64,000 nt of DNA. Source: Coriaria nepalensis. Taxonomy: Eukaryota > Streptophyta > Magnoliopsida > Cucurbitales > Coriariaceae. The stretch lies in assembly GCA_027186245.1 (NCBI GenBank), contig CP114483.1:12668220-12732219 (forward strand), in the 5' to 3' direction. The position numbers were made by a program, and so were the translations under genes. This document shows positions 52,676 through 64,000 of this stretch, in pieces (position 1 is the stretch's first letter; each line of letters opens with the position of its first letter). The notes under the pieces were generated by a model. It did no database searches, was not told where the DNA came from, and saw only the letters and a program-made list of their open reading frames with translations.

Positions 52676-55121
52676 GATCTATTGAAGAAAACTATGCATT
52701 TTTTTAGCCTTAAAGTCGTATTATTGCGTCTCTTTTGGTCATTAAATCAGTCAAAATCACTTCGTACGAAATTCGCAGTTTAAACATGACTTTCGTGCAT
52801 AACTTGCCGTTCATCGATTCAAGGCAACAATGCATTTGTTTAACCTTAAAATCATGTCATTGAGTCTCTTGTAGTCATGAAATCATTTTAATTAATCCGA
52901 ACGAATTCTATTTTCGCCCTTCAAACATGATTTTCTTACATAACTTGCAATTAATCTATTGAAGACAACAATGCATTCCTTTAGCCTTAAAAAGCATGTC
53001 ATTCAGTCTTTTCAAGTCATTAAATTGTTTGATAGCACATCGAACCAATTATATGTCTGCACTTAAAACACTACTTTCATGCATAACTTGCAAATGATCT
53101 ATTGAAGAAAACTATGCATTTTTTTAGCCTTAAAGTCGTATTATTGCGTCTCTTTTGGTCATTAAATCATTCAAAATTACTTCGTACGAAATTCGCAGTT
53201 TAAACATGACTTTCGTGCATAACTTGCCGTTCATCGATTCAAGGCAACAACGCATTTGTTTAACCTTAAAATCATGTCATTGAGTCTCTTGTAGTCATGA
53301 AATCATTTTAATTAATCCGAACGAATTCTATTTTCGCCCTTCAAACATGATTTTCTTACATAACTTGCAATTAATCTATTGAAGACAACAATGCATTCCT
53401 TTAGCCTTAAAAAGCATGTCATTCAGTCTTTTCATGTCATTAAATTGTTTGAAAGCACATCGAACCAATTATATGTCTGCATTTAAAACACTACTTTCAT
53501 GCATAACTTGCAAATGATCTATTGAAGAAAACTATGCATTTTTTTAGCCTTAAAGTCGTATTATTGCGTCTCTTTTGGTCATTAAATCATTCAAAATCAC
53601 TTCGTACGAAATTCGCAGTTTAAACATGACTTTCGTGCATAACTTGCCGTTCATTGATTCAAGGCAACAACGCATTTGTTTATCCATAAAATCATGTCAT
53701 TGAGTCTCTTGTAGTCATGAAATCATTTTAATTAATCCGAACGAATTCTATTTTCGCCCTTCAAACATGATTTTCTTACATAACTTGCAATTAATCTATT
53801 GAAGACAACAATGCATTCCTTTAGCCTTAAAAAGCATGTCATTCAGTCTTTTCATGTCATTAAATTGTTTGAAAGCACATCGAACCAATTATATGTCTGC
53901 ATTTAAAACACTACTTTCATGCATAACTTGCAAATGATCTATTGAAGAAAAATATGCATTTTTTTAGCCTTAAAGTCGTATTATTGCGTCTCTTTTGGTC
54001 ATTAAATCATTCAAAATCACTTCGTACGAAATTCGCAGTTTAAACATGACTTTCGTGCATAACTTGCCGTTCATCGATTCAAGGCAACAACGCATTTGTT
54101 TATCCATAAAATCATGTCATTGAGTCTCTTGTAGTCATGAAATCATTTTAATTAATCCGAACGAATTCTATTTTCGCCCTTCAAACATGATTTTCTTACA
54201 TAACTTGCAATTAATCTATTGAAGACAACAATGCATTCCTTTAGCCTTAAAAAGCATGTCATTCAGTCTTTTCATGTCATTAAATTGTTTGAAAGCACAT
54301 CGAACCAATTATATGTCTGCACTTAAAACACTACTTTCATGCATAACTTGCAAATGATCTATTGAAGAAAACTATGCATTTTTTTAGCCTTAAAGTCGTA
54401 TTATTGCGTCTCTTTTGGTCATTAAATCATTCAGAATCACTTCGTACGAAATTCGCAGTTTAAACATGACTTTCGTGCATAACTTGCCGTTCATCGATTC
54501 AAGGCAACAACGCATTTGTTTAACCTTAAAATCATGTCATTGAGTCTCTTGTAGTCATGAAATCATTTTAATTAATCCGAACGAATTCTATTTTCGCCCT
54601 TCAAACATGATTTTCTTACATAACTTGCAATTAATCTATTGAAGACAACAATGCATTCCTTTAGCCTTAAAAAGCATGTCATTCAGTCTTTTCATGTCAT
54701 TAAATTGTTTGGAAGCACATCGAACCAATTATATGTCTGCACTTAAAACACTACTTTCATGCATAACTTGCAAATGATCTATTGAAGAAAACTATGCATT
54801 TTTTTAGCCTTAAAGTCGTATTATTGCGTCTCTTTTGGTCATTAAATCATTCAGAATCACTTCGTACGAAATTCGCAGTTTAAACATGACTTTCGTGCAT
54901 AACTTGCCGTTCATCGATTCAAGGCAACAACGCATTTGTTTAGCCTTAAAATCATGTCATTGAGTCTCTTGTAGTCATGAAATCATTTTAATTAATCCGA
55001 ACGAATTCTATTTTCGCCCTTCAAACATGATTTTCTTACATAACTTGCAATTAATCTATTGAAGACAACAATGCATTCCTTTAGCCTTAAAAAGCATGTC
55101 ATTCAGTCTTTTCATGTCATT

Positions 55122-56801
55122 AAATTGTTTGATAGCACATCGAACCAATTATATGTCTGCACTTAAAACACTACTTTCATGCATAACTTGCAAATGATCT
55201 ATTGAAGAAAACTATGCATTTTTTTAGCCTTAAAGTCGTATTATTGGGTCTCTTTTGGTCATTAAATCATTCAAAATCACTTCGTACGAAATTCGCAGTT
55301 TAAACATGACTTTCGTGCATAACTTGCCGTTCATCGATTCAAGGCAACAACGCATTTGTTTAGCCTTAAAATCATGTCATTGAGTCTCTTGTAGTCATGA
55401 AATCATTTTAATTAATCCGAACGAATTCTATTTTCGCCCTTCAAACATGATTTTCTTACATAACTTGCAATTAATCTATTGAAGACAACAATGCATTCCT
55501 TTAGCCTTAAAAAGCATGTCATTCAGTCTTTTCATGTCATTAAATTGTTTGATAGCACATCGAACCAATTATATGTCTGCACTTAAAACACTACTTTCAT
55601 GCATAACTTGCAAATGATCTATTGAAGAAAACTATGCATTTTTTTAGCCTTAAAGTCGTATTATTGCGTCTCTTTTGGTCATTAAATCATTCAAAATCAC
55701 TTCGTACGAAATTCGCAGTTTAAACATGACTTTCGTGCATAACTTGCCGTTCATCGATTCAAGGCAACAACGCATTTGTTTAGCCTTAAAATCATGTCAT
55801 TGAGTCTCTTGTAGTCATGAAATCATTTTAATTAATCCGAACGAATTCTATTTTCGCCCTTCAAACATGATTTTCTTACATAGTTTGCAATTAATCTATT
55901 GAAAACGACAATGCATTCCTTTAGCCTTAAAAAGCATGTCATTCGGTCTTTTCATGTCATTAAATTGTTTGATAGCACATCGAACCAATTATATGTCTGC
56001 ATTTAAAACACTACTTTCATGCATAACTTGCATGAAATCTATTGAAGAAAACTATGCATTTTTTTAGCCTTAAAGTCGTATTATTGCGTCTCTTTTGGTC
56101 ATTAAATCATTCAAAATCACTTCGTACGAAATTCGCAGTTTAAACATGACTTTCGTGCATAACTTGCCGTTGATCGATTCAAGGCAACAACGCATTTGTT
56201 TAGCCTTAAAATCATGTCATTGAGTCTCTTGTAGTCATGAAATCATTTTAATTAATCCGAACGAATTCTATTTTCGCCCTTCAAACATGATTTTCTTACA
56301 TAACTTGCAATTAATCTATTGAGGACAACAATGCATTCCTTTAGCCTTAAAAAGCATGTCACTCAGTCTTTTCATGTCATTAAATTGTTTGAAAGCACAT
56401 CGAACCAATTATATGTCTGCATTTAAAACACTAGTTTCATGCATAACTTGCAAATGATCTATTGAAGAAAACTATGCATTTTTTTAGCCTTAAAGTCGTA
56501 TTATTGCGTCTCTTTTGGTCATTAAATCATTCAAAATCACTTCGTACGAAATTCGCAGTTTAAACATGACTTTCGTGCATAACTTGCCGTTCATCGATTC
56601 AAGGCAACAACGCATTTGTTTAGCCTTAAAATCATGTCATTGAGTCTCTTGTAGTCATGAAATCATTTTAATTAATCCGAACGAATTCTATTTTCGCCCT
56701 TCAAACATGATTTTCTTACATAACTTGCAATTAATCTATTGAAGACAACAATGCATTCCTTTAGCCTTAAAAAGCATGTCATTCAGTCTTTTCATGTCAT
56801 T
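55122..56801. repeat. Four-repeat higher-order unit, copy 1 (1680 bp)
   Basis: Order of repeat types: TTGGGTC (55122); TAGTTTGC with GAAAACGACA and CATTCGGTC (55542); GCATGAAATCT with GATCGATT, TGAGGACAAC and CACTCAGTC (55962); ACTAGTTTC (56382). Note that GCATGAAATCT differs from the usual GCAAATGATCT by several bases at once, which looks like a small rearrangement rather than independent substitutions. Confidence 0.8.
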
Positions 56802-58481
56802 AAATTGTTTGATAGCACATCGAACCAATTATATGTCTGCACTTAAAACACTACTTTCATGCATAACTTGCAAATGATCTATTGAAGAAAACTATGCATT
56901 TTTTTAGCCTTAAAGTCGTATTATTGCGTCTCTTTTGGTCATTAAATCATTCAAAATCACTTCGTACGAAATTCGCAGTTTAAACATGACTTTCGTGCAT
57001 AACTTGCCGTTCATCGATTCAAGGCAACAACGCATTTGTTTAGCCTTAAAATCATGTCATTGAGTCTCTTGTAGTCATGAAATCATTTTAATTAATCCGA
57101 ACGAATTCTATTTTCGCCCTTCAAACATGATTTTCTTACATAACTTGCAATTAATCTATTGAAGACAACAATGCATTCCTTTAGCCTTAAAAAGCATGTC
57201 ATTCAGTCTTTTCATGTCATTAAATTGTTTGATAGCACATCGAACCAATTATATGTCTGCACTTAAAACACTACTTTCATGCATAACTTGCAAATGATCT
57301 ATTGAAGAAAACTATGCATTTTTTTAGCCTTAAAGTCGTATTATTGCGTCTCTTTTGGTCATTAAATCATTCAAAATCACTTCGTACGAAATTCGCAGTT
57401 TAAACATGACTTTCGTGCATAACTTGCCGTTCATCGATTCAAGGCAACAACGCATTTGTTTAGCCTTAAAATCATGTCATTGAGTCTCTTGTAGTCATGA
57501 AATCATTTTAATTAATCCGAACGAATTCTATTTTCGCCCTTCAAACATGATTTTCTTACATAGTTTGCAATTAATCTATTGAAAACGACAATGCATTCCT
57601 TTAGCCTTAAAAAGCATGTCATTCGGTCTTTTCATGTCATTAAATTGTTTGATAGCACATCGAACCAATTATATGTCTGCATTTAAAACACTACTTTCAT
57701 GCATAACTTGCATGAAATCTATTGAAGAAAACTATGCATTTTTTTAGCCTTAAAGTCGTATTATTGCGTCTCTTTTGGTCATTAAATCATTCAAAATCAC
57801 TTCGTACGAAATTCGCAGTTTAAACATGACTTTCGTGCATAACTTGCTGTTGATCGATTCAAGGCAACAACGCATTTGTTTAGCCTTAAAATCATGTCAT
57901 TGAGTCTCTTGTAGTCATGAAATCATTTTAATTAATCCGAACGAATTCTATTTTCGCCCTTCAAACATGATTTTCTTACATAACTTGCAATTAATCTATT
58001 GAGGACAACAATGCATTCCTTTAGCCTTAAAAAGCATGTCACTCAGTCTTTTCATGTCATTAAATTGTTTGAAAGCACATCGAACCAATTATATGTCTGC
58101 ATTTAAAACACTAGTTTCATGCATAACTTGCAAATGATCTATTGAAGAAAACTATGCATTTTTTTAGCCTTAAAGTCGTATTATTGCGTCTCTTTTGGTC
58201 ATTAAATCATTCAAAATCACTTCGTACGAAATTCGCAGTTTAAACATGACTTTCGTGCATAACTTGCCGTTCATCGATTCAAGGCAACAACGCATTTGTT
58301 TAGCCTTAAAATCATGTCATTGAGTCTCTTGTAGTCATGAAATCATTTTAATTAATCCGAACGAATTCTATTTTCGCCCTTCAAACATGATTTTCTTACA
58401 TAACTTGCAATTAATCTATTGAAGACAACAATGCATTCCTTTAGCCTTAAAAAGCATGTCATTCAGTCTTTTCATGTCATT
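56802..58481. repeat. Four-repeat higher-order unit, copy 2 (1680 bp)
   Basis: It follows copy 1 directly with the same order: a plain GATAGC repeat (56802, with TTGCGTC instead of TTGGGTC), TAGTTTGC/GAAAACGACA (57222), GCATGAAATCT/TGAGGACAAC (57642, with private TTGCTGTTGATC) and ACTAGTTTC (58062). Confidence 0.8.
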
Positions 58482-60581
58482 AAATTGTTTGATAGCACAT
58501 CGAACCAATTATATGTCTGCATTTAAAACACTACTTTCATGCATAACTTGCAAATGATCTATTGAAGAAAACTATGCATTTTTTTAGCCTTAAAGTCGTA
58601 TTATTGCGTCTCTTTTGGTCATTAAATCATTCAAAATCACTTCGTACGAAATTCGCAGTTTAAACATGACTTTCGTGCATAACTTGCCGTTCATCGATTC
58701 AAGGCAACAACGCATTTGTTTAGCCTTAAAATCATGTCATTGAGTCTCTTGTAGTCATGAAATCATTTTAATTAATCCGAACGAATTCTATTTTCGCCCT
58801 TCAAACATGATTTTCTTACATAACTTGCAATTAATCTATTGAAGACAACAATGCATTCCTTTAGCCTTAAAAAGCATGTCATTCAGTCTTTTCATGTCAT
58901 TAAATTGTTTGATAGCACATCGAACCAATTATATGTCTGCACTTAAAACACTACTTTCATGCATAACTTGCAAATGATCTATTGAAGAAAACTATGCATT
59001 TTTTTAGCCTTAAAGTCGTATTATTGGGTCTCTTTTGGTCATTAAATCATTCAAAATCACTTCGTACGAAATTCGCAGTTTAAACATGACTTTCGTGCAT
59101 AACTTGCCGTTCATCGATTCAAGGCAACAACGCATTTGTTTAGCCTTAAAATCATGTCATTGAGTCTCTTGTAGTCATGAAATCATTTTAATTAATCCGA
59201 ACGAATTCTATTTTCGCCCTTCAAACATGATTTTCTTACATAACTTGCAATTAATCTATTGAAGACAACAATGCATTCCTTTAGCCTTAAAAAGCATGTC
59301 ATTCAGTCTTTTCATGTCATTAAATTGTTTGATAGCACATCGAACCAATTATATGTCTGCACTTAAAACACTACTTTCATGCATAACTTGCAAATGATCT
59401 ATTGAAGAAAACTATGCATTTTTTTAGCCTTAAAGTCGTATTATTGCGTCTCTTTTGGTCATTAAATCATTCAAAATCACTTCGTACGAAATTCGCAGTT
59501 TAAACATGACTTTCGTGCATAACTTGCCGTTCATCGATTCAAGGCAACAACGCATTTGTTTAGCCTTAAAATCATGTCATTGAGTCTCTTGTAGTCATGA
59601 AATCATTTTAATTAATCCGAACGAATTCTATTTTCGCCCTTCAAACATGATTTTCTTACATAGTTTGCAATTAATCTATTGAAAACGACAATGCATTCCT
59701 TTAGCCTTAAAAAGCATGTCAGTCGGTCTTTTCATGACATTAAATTGTTTGATAGCACATCGAACCAATTATATGTCTGCATTTAAAACACTACTTTCAT
59801 GCATAACTTGCATGAAATCTATTGAAGAAAACTATGCATTTTTTTAGCCTTAAAGTCGTATTATTGCGTCTCTTTTGGTCATTAAATCATTCAAAATCAC
59901 TTCGTACGAAATTCGCAGTTTAAACATGACTTTCGTGCATAACTTGCCGTTGATCGATTCAAGGCAACAACGCATTTGTTTAGCCTTAAAATCATGTCAT
60001 TGAGTCTCTTGTAGTCATGAAATCATTTTAATTAATCCGAACGAATTCTATTTTCGCCCTTCAAACATGATTTTCTTACATAACTTGCAATTAATCTATT
60101 GAGGACAACAATGCATTCCTTTAGCCTTAAAAATCATGTCACTCAGTCTTTTCATGTCATTAAATTGTTTGAAAGCACATCGAACCAATTATATGTCTGC
60201 ATTTAAAACACTAGTTTCATGCATAACTTGCAAATGATCTATTGAAGAAAACTATGCATTTTTTTAGCCTTAAAGTCGTATTATTGCGTCTCTTTTGGTC
60301 ATTAAATCATTCAAAATCACTTCGTACGAAATTCGCAGTTTAAACATGACTTTCGTGCATAACTTGCCGTTCATCGATTCAAGGCAACAACGCATTTGTT
60401 TAGCCTTAAAATCATGTCATTGAGTCTCTTGTAGTCATGAAATCATTTTAATTAATCCGAACGAATTCTATTTTCGCCCTTCAAACATGATTTTCTTACA
60501 TAACTTGCAATTAATCTATTGAAGACAACAATGCATTCCTTTAGCCTTAAAAAGCATGTCATTCAGTCTTTTCATGTCATT
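58482..60581. repeat. Higher-order unit, copy 3, five repeats (2100 bp)
   Basis: One extra GATAGC/GCATTTAAA repeat (58482) precedes the usual order: TTGGGTC (58902), TAGTTTGC/GAAAACGACA with CAGTCGGTC and CATGACAT (59322), GCATGAAATCT/TGAGGACAAC with AAATCATGTC (59742), and ACTAGTTTC (60162). The unit thus varies between four and five repeats. Confidence 0.78.
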
Positions 60582-62261
60582 AAATTGTTTGATAGCACAT
60601 CGAACCAATTATATGTCTGCATTTAAAACACTACTTTCATGCATAACTTGCAAATGATCTATTGAAGAAAACTATGCATTTTTTTAGCCTTAAAGTCGTA
60701 TTATTGCGTCTCTTTTGGTCATTAAATCATTCAAAATCACTTCGTACGAAATTCGCAGTTTAAACATGACTTTCGTGCATAACTTGCCGTTCATCGATTC
60801 AAGGCAACAATGCATTTGTTTAACCTTAAAATCATGTCATTGAGTCTCTTGTAGTCATGAAATCATTTTAATTAATCCGAACGAATTCTATTTTCGCCCT
60901 TCAAACATGATTTTCTTACATAACTTGCAATTAATCTATTGAAGACAACAATGCATTCCTTTAGCCTTAAAAAGCATGTCATTCAGTCTTTTCATGTCAT
61001 TAAATTGTTTGATAGCACATCGAACCAATTATATGTCTGCACTTAAAACACTACTTTCATGCATAACTTGCAAATGATCTATTGAAGAAAACTATGCATT
61101 TTTTTAGCCTTAAAGTCGTATTATTGCGTCTCTTTTGGTCATTAAATCATTCAGAATCACTTCGTACGAAATTCGCAGTTTAAACATGACTTTCGTGCAT
61201 AACTTGCCGTTCATCGATTCAAGGCAACAACGCATTTGTTTAACCTTAAAATCATGTCATTGAGTCTCTTGTAGTCATGAAATCATTTTAATTAATCCGA
61301 ACGAATTCTATTTTCGCCCTTCAAACATGATTTTCTTACATAACTTATAATTAATCTATTGAAGACAACAATGCATTCCTTTAGCCTTAAAAAGCATGTC
61401 ATTCAGTCTCTTCATGTCATTAAATTGTTTGAAAGCACATCGAACCAATTAGATGTCTGCATTTAAAACACTACTTTCATGCATAACTTGCAAATGATCT
61501 ATTGAAGAAAACTATGCATTTTTTTAGCCTTAAAGTCGTATTATTGCGTCTCTTTTGGTCATTAAATCATTCAGAATCACTTCGTACGAAATTCGCAGTT
61601 TAAACATGACTTTCGTGCATAACTTGCCGTTCATCGATTCAAGGCAACAACGCATTTGTTTAACCTTAAAATCATGTCATTGAGTCTCTTGTAGTCATGA
61701 AATCATTTTAATTAATCCGAACGAATTCTATTTTCGCCCTTCAAACATGATTTTCTTACATAACTTGCAATTAATCTATTGAAGACAACAATGCATTCCT
61801 TTAGCCTTAAAAAGCATGTCATTCAGTCTTTTCATGTCATTAAATTGTTTGGAAGCACATCGAACCAATTATATGTCTGCACTTAAAACACTACTTTCAT
61901 GCATAACTTGCAAATGATCTATTGAAGAAAACTATGCATTTTTTTAGCCTTAAAGTCGTATTATTGCGTCTCTTTTGGTCATTAAATCATTCAAAATCAC
62001 TTCGTACGAAATTCGCAGTTTAAACATGACTTTCGTGCATAACTTGCCGTTCATCGATTCAAGGCAACAACGCATTTGTTTAGCCTTAAAATCATGTCAT
62101 TGAGTCTCTTGTAGTCATGAAATCATTTTAATTAATCCGAACGAATTCTATTTTCGCCCTTCAAACATGATTTTCTTACATAACTTGCAATTAATCTATT
62201 GAAGACAACAATGCATTCCTTTAGCCTTAAAAAGCATGTCATTCAGTCTTTTCATGTCATT
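60582..62261. repeat. Four repeats of the older type between higher-order units
   Basis: The repeats here lack the TAGTTTGC, GCATGAAATCT and ACTAGTTTC marks. Instead they carry CAATGC with TTTAACC (60582), CAGAATC with ACTTATAATT and CAGTCTCTTC (61002), TTAGATG with GCATTTAAA and CAGAATC (61422), and GGAAGC (61842). The TTAGATG repeat at 61422 is unusual in having GCATTTAAA rather than GCACTTAAA, so it may be a recombinant. Confidence 0.7.
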
Positions 62262-63941
62262 AAATTGTTTGATAGCACATCGGACCAATTATATGTCTGC
62301 ACTTAAAACACTACTTTCATGCATAACTTGCAAATGATCTATTGAAGAAAACTATGCATTTTTTTAGCCTTAAAGTCGTATTATTGGGTCTCTTTTGGTC
62401 ATTAAATCATTCAAAATCACTTCGTACGAAATTCGCAGTTTAAACATGACTTTCGTGCATAACTTGCTGTTCATCGATTCAAGGCAACAACGCATTTGTT
62501 TAGCCTTAAAATCATGTCATTGAGTCTCTTGTAGTCATGAAATCATTTTAATTAATCCGAACGAATTCTATTTTCGCCCTTCAAACATGATTTTCTTACA
62601 TAACTTGCAATTAATCTATTGAAGACAACAATGCATTCCTTTAGCCTTAAAAAGCATGTCATTCAGTCTTTTCATGTCATTAAATTGTTTGATAGCACAT
62701 CGAACCAATTATATGTCTGCACTTAAAACACTACTTTCATGCATAACTTGCAAATGATCTATTGAAGAAAACTATGCATTTTTTTATCCTTAAAGTCGTA
62801 TTATTGCGTCTCTTTTGGTCATTAAATCATTCAAAATCACTTCGTACGAAATTCGCAGTTTAAACATGACTTTCGTGCATAACTTGCCGTTCATCGATTC
62901 AAGGCAACAACGCATTTGTTTAGCCTTAAAATCATGTCATTGAGTCTCTTGTAGTCATGAAATCATTTTAATTAATCCGAACGAATTCTATTTTCGCCCT
63001 TCAAACATGATTTTCTTACATAGTTTGCAATTAATCTATTGAAAACGACAATGCATTCCTTTAGCCTTAAAAAGCATGTCATTCAGTCTTTTCATGTCAT
63101 TAAATTGTTTGATAGCACATCGAACCAATTATATGTCTGCATTTAAAACACTACTTTCATGCATAACTTGCATGAAATCTATTGAAGAAAACTATGCATT
63201 TTTTTAGCCTTAAAGTCGTATTATTGCGTCTCTTTTGGTCATTAAATCATTCAAAATCACTTCGTACGAAATTCGCAGTTTAAACATGACTTTCGTGCAT
63301 AACTTGCCGTTGATCGATTCAAGGCAACAACGCATTTGTTTAGCCTTAAAATCATGTCATTGAGTCTCTTGTAGTCATGAAATCATTTTAATTAATCCGA
63401 ACGAATTCTATTTTCGCCCTTCAAACATGATTTTCTTACATAACTTGCAATTAATCTATTGAGGACAACAATGCATTCCTTTAGCCTTAAAAAGCATGTC
63501 ACTCAGTCTTTTCATGTCATTAAATTGTTTGAAAGCACATCGAGCCAATTATATGTCTGCATTTAAAACACTAGTTTCATGCATAACTTGCAAATGATCT
63601 ATTGAAGAAAACTATGCATTTTTTTAGCCTTAAAGTCGTATTATTGCGTCTCTTTTGGTCATTAAATCATTCAAAATCACTTCGTACGAAATTCGCAGTT
63701 TAAACATGACTTTCGTGCATAACTTGCCGTTCATCGATTCAAGGCAACAACGCATTTGTTTAGCCTTAAAATCATGTCATTGAGTCTCTTGTAGTCATGA
63801 AATCATTTTAATTAATCCGAACGAATTCTATTTTCGCCCTTCAAACATGATTTTCTTACATAACTTGTAATTAATCTATTGAAGACAACAATGCATTCCT
63901 TTAGCCTTAAAAAGCATGTCATTCAGTCTTTTCATGTCATT
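62262..63941. repeat. Four-repeat higher-order unit, copy 4 (1680 bp)
   Basis: After four unrelated repeats (60582-62261) the order returns: TTGGGTC with CGGACC and TTGCTGTTCATC (62262), TAGTTTGC/GAAAACGACA with TTTATCCTT (62682; CATTCAGTC instead of CATTCGGTC), GCATGAAATCT/TGAGGACAAC (63102), and ACTAGTTTC with CGAGCC and ACTTGTAATT (63522). Confidence 0.78.
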
Positions 63942-64000
63942 AAATTGTTTGAAAGCACATCGAACCAATTATATGTCTGCATTTAAAACACTACTTTCAT

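Larger units (their letters stand above)
1..64000. repeat. Satellite DNA array, ~420-bp head-to-tail repeat
   Basis: The same sequence restarts every 420 bases (1, 421, 841, 1261 and so on) with only a few substitutions between neighbours. All copies share one orientation; I found no inverted copy and no inserted foreign sequence. The first repeat has 136 G+C of 420 (about 32%), with 82 C and 54 G on the plus strand, so it is strand-asymmetric. Long, homogeneous, gene-free arrays like this are known from eukaryotic heterochromatin. I do not recognise the family; a plant genome is my best guess, and insects or other animals are not excluded. The array runs off both ends of the window, so its true length is unknown. 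A centromeric role is possible but nothing in the sequence proves it. Confidence 0.98.
52676..64000. repeat. Clean satellite block after the gap
   Basis: Twenty-six complete repeats lie between 53022 and 63941 with partial ones at both ends, all exactly 420 bp by eye. Signatures not seen in 1-42 kb appear: TAGTTTGCAATT with GAAAACGACA, GCATGAAATCT, TGAGGACAAC with CACTCAGTC, ACTAGTTTC and TTGGGTC. TTTATCCATAAA marks 53442 and 53862, CAGAATC marks 54282, 54702, 61002 and 61422, and GGAAGC marks 54702 and 61842. The array continues beyond 64000. No gene is present. Confidence 0.92.

Noticed and set aside
32206..52783. Open reading frames of about 60-101 codons on both strands
   Set aside because: They occur only in or next to the indel-rich blocks, where lost or gained bases remove the repeat's regular stops. 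Many translate the same repeat segments, overlapping frames on both strands are equally open, one runs through the N gap, and the clean repeats have no comparable frames. They are error products.
1..64000. CRISPR-like array (regular repeats with spacers)
   Set aside because: The whole 420-bp period is conserved. There are no short conserved repeats separated by unique spacers and no cas-like genes nearby.
1..64000. Ribosomal DNA, 5S RNA or tRNA gene cluster
   Set aside because: The repeat is about 32% G+C, and I could not find any rRNA or tRNA core motif or cloverleaf on either strand.
1..64000. The 420-bp period as an artefact of the 60-base line layout (7 x 60)
   Set aside because: The phase shifts correctly after each true indel (for example by 2 bases after 10935 and by 5 after 22231), so the period belongs to the sequence and not to the formatting.

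Overview
This window is one continuous block of satellite DNA. From base 1 to base 64000 it is a head-to-tail array of a repeat of about 420 bp, roughly 150 copies, all in the same orientation. The only interruption is a run of exactly 100 N (52576-52675). I see no gene, RNA gene, transposon, CRISPR array or unique sequence. The array is AT-rich: I counted 136 G+C in the first 420 bases, about 32%. Long homogeneous arrays of this kind belong to eukaryotic nuclear heterochromatin (centromeric, pericentromeric, subtelomeric or knob). A plant is my best guess, but I do not recognise the satellite family and nothing here fixes the species or the chromosomal position.

The 420-bp unit is itself a trimer. 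The box CATAACTTGC recurs at 61, 197, 338 and again at 481, giving subunits A (136 bp), B (141 bp) and C (143 bp). They share ordered core motifs but have diverged strongly, so a ~140-bp ancestral monomer was fixed as a trimer and the trimer was then amplified.

Layout: (i) 1-30600 is clean sequence of 73 near-identical repeats, up to the last, which runs into noise. It contains a perfect 2520-bp tandem duplication (six repeats, 1681-4200 and 4201-6720), an alternating two-repeat stretch (6301-10080), and an 8.4-kb segmental tandem duplication (9661-18059 and 18060-25203) whose second copy lost three repeats through a chimeric repeat at 19320-19737. (ii) 30601-52575 alternates between indel-ridden sequence (30601-33195, 36316-39924, 40411-52575) and short clean islands (33196-36315, 39925-40410). 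(iii) After the gap, 52676-64000 is clean and carries a different higher-order pattern of four to five repeats.

The main technical result is that the noisy block before the gap (about 42934-52575) carries the same rare variants in the same order as the clean block after it (52676-62322). It is almost certainly an uncorrected second rendering of the same locus, so about 9.6 kb of this window is probably a false duplication.

The main biological result is a readable record of how the satellite evolves: trimer formation, variant-marked higher-order repeats, unequal exchange at whole-repeat steps, and many private changes at CpG that fit cytosine methylation. I found no previously undescribed coding or defence system here. 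The longest open frames sit only where indel errors have removed the repeat's regular stop codons.
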